Shown one piece after another: positions 62,794 to 64,000 of a stretch of 64,000 bases of DNA. The stretch's first letter is position 1. Each line of letters starts with the position of its first letter. A program made the position numbers and the translations under genes. Under the pieces are notes generated by a model, which saw nothing but the letters and a program-made list of their open reading frames with translations, was not told the DNA's origin and did no database searches. The DNA lies in assembly GCA_934488695.1 (NCBI GenBank), contig CAKSSH010000001.1, forward strand, positions 10,076 to 74,075. The letters are read 5' to 3'. The DNA is from an uncultured Oscillospiraceae bacterium. Its GTDB lineage: Bacteria; Bacillota; Clostridia; Oscillospirales; Ruminococcaceae.

Positions 62794-63405
62794 ATGACGA
62801 AAAAAACAAACTTCTGGCTTGCCGCCGCAAAGGTTTTTATGATGTCTGTTTTTGCTTCAATTGTCAGCTTTATGCTCAATTGTTTGGTAGTAATTATGGC
62901 CAATAAGGCGTTTTTTGACGGAGAAGCTGTTTCGGTCCGCATTTTGATGCAGGTCATGGAGCTTGTGGTGGAATTGATTTTTATCTATGGTGTTCTCTGG
63001 GAAATCGGGCATCACGACCAGCGGTTGTGTGACTTGGGTCAGGCTTCCTATTCACCTCTGCGCGGTATGCGTATCGGTCTTGCCGCCGCTATTCCGTACT
63101 ATCTTTTGGCAGTAGTCATGCTGTTGATGGTGTTGGACGTTTTGCCGGATATCACCGGGCTTTTACGTGCGGCTGCTGCACAGTTTTGGGGGATCTATAC
63201 CTTTTTGTTGCCGGTTGAAATCGGCGGAGACGGACAGGCTGTCGGGGTTGCATTTGCAAAATGCATTGCAACGCCGTTACAGGCTTCGCTGGCGGTTTTA
63301 GTGCCGACAATCATTCCGTTGCTTGCGCATCTTCCGTATTTTCTGGGGCGGCGCGGTATTGCAATCGGAGAACGACTTTTGTTCACGTCTAAGAAAAAAA
63401 AGTGA
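62794..63405 (+). CDS. Unrecognised four-helix membrane protein
   Basis: 203 residues with four to five hydrophobic segments (VFMMSVFASIVSFMLNCLVVIM, MELVVELIFIYGVLW, IGLAAAIPYYLLAVVMLLMVLDVLP, ASLAVLVPTIIPLLAHLPYFL) and a basic C-terminal KKKK. A loop reads EIGHHDQRLCDLGQASY between helices. AAGGATGTGAAGTT precedes the ATG, and it lies 21 bases after polC, so it is likely the last gene of the operon. No family recognised. Confidence 0.7.
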   Translation: MTKKTNFWLAAAKVFMMSVFASIVSFMLNCLVVIMANKAFFDGEAVSVRILMQVMELVVELIFIYGVLWEIGHHDQRLCDLGQASYSPLRGMRIGLAAAIPYYLLAVVMLLMVLDVLPDITGLLRAAAAQFWGIYTFLLPVEIGGDGQAVGVAFAKCIATPLQASLAVLVPTIIPLLAHLPYFLGRRGIAIGERLLFTSKKKK

Positions 63406-63423
63406 TAGCGGGATGGATTTTTT

Positions 63424-63452
63424 GTGCGGCGCATTTTTGCGCCGCACATTCC
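63424..63452 (+). terminator. Probable terminator of the pyrH-polC operon
   Basis: A perfect 10-bp stem GTGCGGCGCA / TGCGCCGCAC around TTTT, followed by ATTCC; the T-tract is weak, so some read-through is possible. Between here and 63594 no gene is visible. Confidence 0.6.
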
Positions 63453-63594
63453 TTGACGGATGCTTTTCAAATTGTTAAATAAAAAAATCAACCAACTTAA
63501 AATAGAATTTTGGGGCGTTAAAAGGACTTTTGGGTTTAGGCTGAGAGAAAATGGGTAAAAGTCGACTTCTTTTTTAAAAAAAGAGTGTTTTTTA

Positions 63595-63623
63595 TTGATT
63601 TATTGCGAAAAATATATTATAAT
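63595..63623 (+). promoter_or_regulatory. Sigma-A-type promoter of the right-edge lipoprotein gene
   Basis: TTGATT (63595-63600), 17 bases, TATAAT (63618-63623), 39 bases before the ATG. Confidence 0.85.
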
Positions 63624-63662
63624 ATTCCATTAGATGATTTTTATTTTTTCGGAGGAACGTTC

Positions 63663-64000
63663 ATGAAAAAAAGAGGTGTCGTCGGGGCTTTTTTGGCCTT
63701 GGTCTGGATGGTTTTTTGCCTTTCCGGCTGCGGTGGAAGCAAAAAGCTGACGTCGTTTGAAATTTTGGGGCAGAAGCTTGCTTGTCATATGGATATGGAA
63801 AAGGTGCTTGCCGCTTTTGCGGACGAAAAATATGAGTACTTTGAGAGTATCAGCTGTGCATATAACGGTTTGGATAAAATTTACGAATATAAAAATGCCG
63901 GATTTACTGTTTATACTTATCCCAAGGATGACCGGGACTATGTGCTTGAGATCACGGTGACGTCGGACAAGATTCGCCAGCTCTCCGGCAAGCTTTATAA
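63663..64000 (+). CDS. Lipoprotein, cut by the right edge
   Basis: The frame from ATG 63663 is open to the last base, giving 112 complete codons. The start has a lipoprotein signal peptide ending CLSGCGGSKK, then a compact domain with AFADEKYEYFESISC and YEYKNAGFTVYTYPKDDRDYVLEITV, reminiscent of small extracytoplasmic lipoproteins of Clostridia. TCGGAGGAACGTTC precedes the ATG. The C-terminus and family cannot be judged here. Confidence 0.75.
   Translation, partial: MKKRGVVGAFLALVWMVFCLSGCGGSKKLTSFEILGQKLACHMDMEKVLAAFADEKYEYFESISCAYNGLDKIYEYKNAGFTVYTYPKDDRDYVLEITVTSDKIRQLSGKLY

Overview
The window looks like a chromosomal segment of a spore-forming, Gram-positive-type anaerobe of the class Clostridia, plausibly an Oscillospiraceae/Ruminococcaceae-like lineage with moderate GC. 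The support is: sporulation genes (spmA, spmB, spoIID, a spoVB-like flippase, yabP, yabQ), a Gram-positive PolC, HemZ, RNase-free RqcP (YabO), a T-box leader in front of pheST, and many promoters of the form TTGAnn-N17-TATAAT. The organism call is inference; no 16S or phylogenetic marker was compared. Nearly everything is chromosomal housekeeping. I see no insertion sequence, prophage, CRISPR array, tRNA or rRNA gene.

Layout, left. 1-112 is the tail of an unknown gene. A minus-strand cyclophilin/lipoprotein pair (318-2045) is followed by spmAB (2167-3275), a polar amino-acid ABC transporter (3398-5706) behind a long inverted repeat, and a four-gene envelope/exopolysaccharide unit (SGNH hydrolase, DUF4358-like lipoprotein, polyprenyl-phosphate sugar transferase, ATP-grasp; 5864-9690) behind a perfect consensus promoter. 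Next comes a membrane-anchored PASTA protein with a kinase fold whose three catalytic residues are all replaced (9759-11441), an AlkD-like HEAT-repeat protein, an unknown membrane protein, and spoIID.

Middle. rpsB-tsf and T-box-pheS-pheT run on the minus strand (14744-20441). Then come murA, a WalJ-like hydrolase, TrmN6-like and RsmI methyltransferases, a transglutaminase lipoprotein, a SLAP-like membrane protein, trmL, the glycolytic set pgk-tpiA-gpmI, and a small membrane protein with a Cys/Asp-rich tail. A divergent sugar-phosphate locus follows: a DeoR regulator opposite a phosphomannomutase-like HAD enzyme, an AraM-type glycerol-1-phosphate dehydrogenase and AraD. The minus-strand set ligA-comEA-like-mtnN closes this part (35237-38486).

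Right. recJ-relA/spoT-dtd-MBL hydrolase-hemZ-uridine-kinase-like form one long plus-strand run. It is followed by the yab cluster (zinc ribbon, spoVB-like, HU, rqcP, yabP, yabQ, divIC, yabR), an RlmL-like methyltransferase, and the classical envelope/translation operon pyrH-frr-uppS-cdsA-dxr-rseP-ispG-polC (52252-62772). An unknown membrane protein and a truncated lipoprotein gene reach the right edge.

The parts most worth a second look are the PASTA pseudokinase next to the exopolysaccharide unit, the HAD/AraM/AraD locus without araA or araB, the Cys/Asp-rich mini-protein, and the promoter architecture that separates divIC from the sporulation genes yabP and yabQ.
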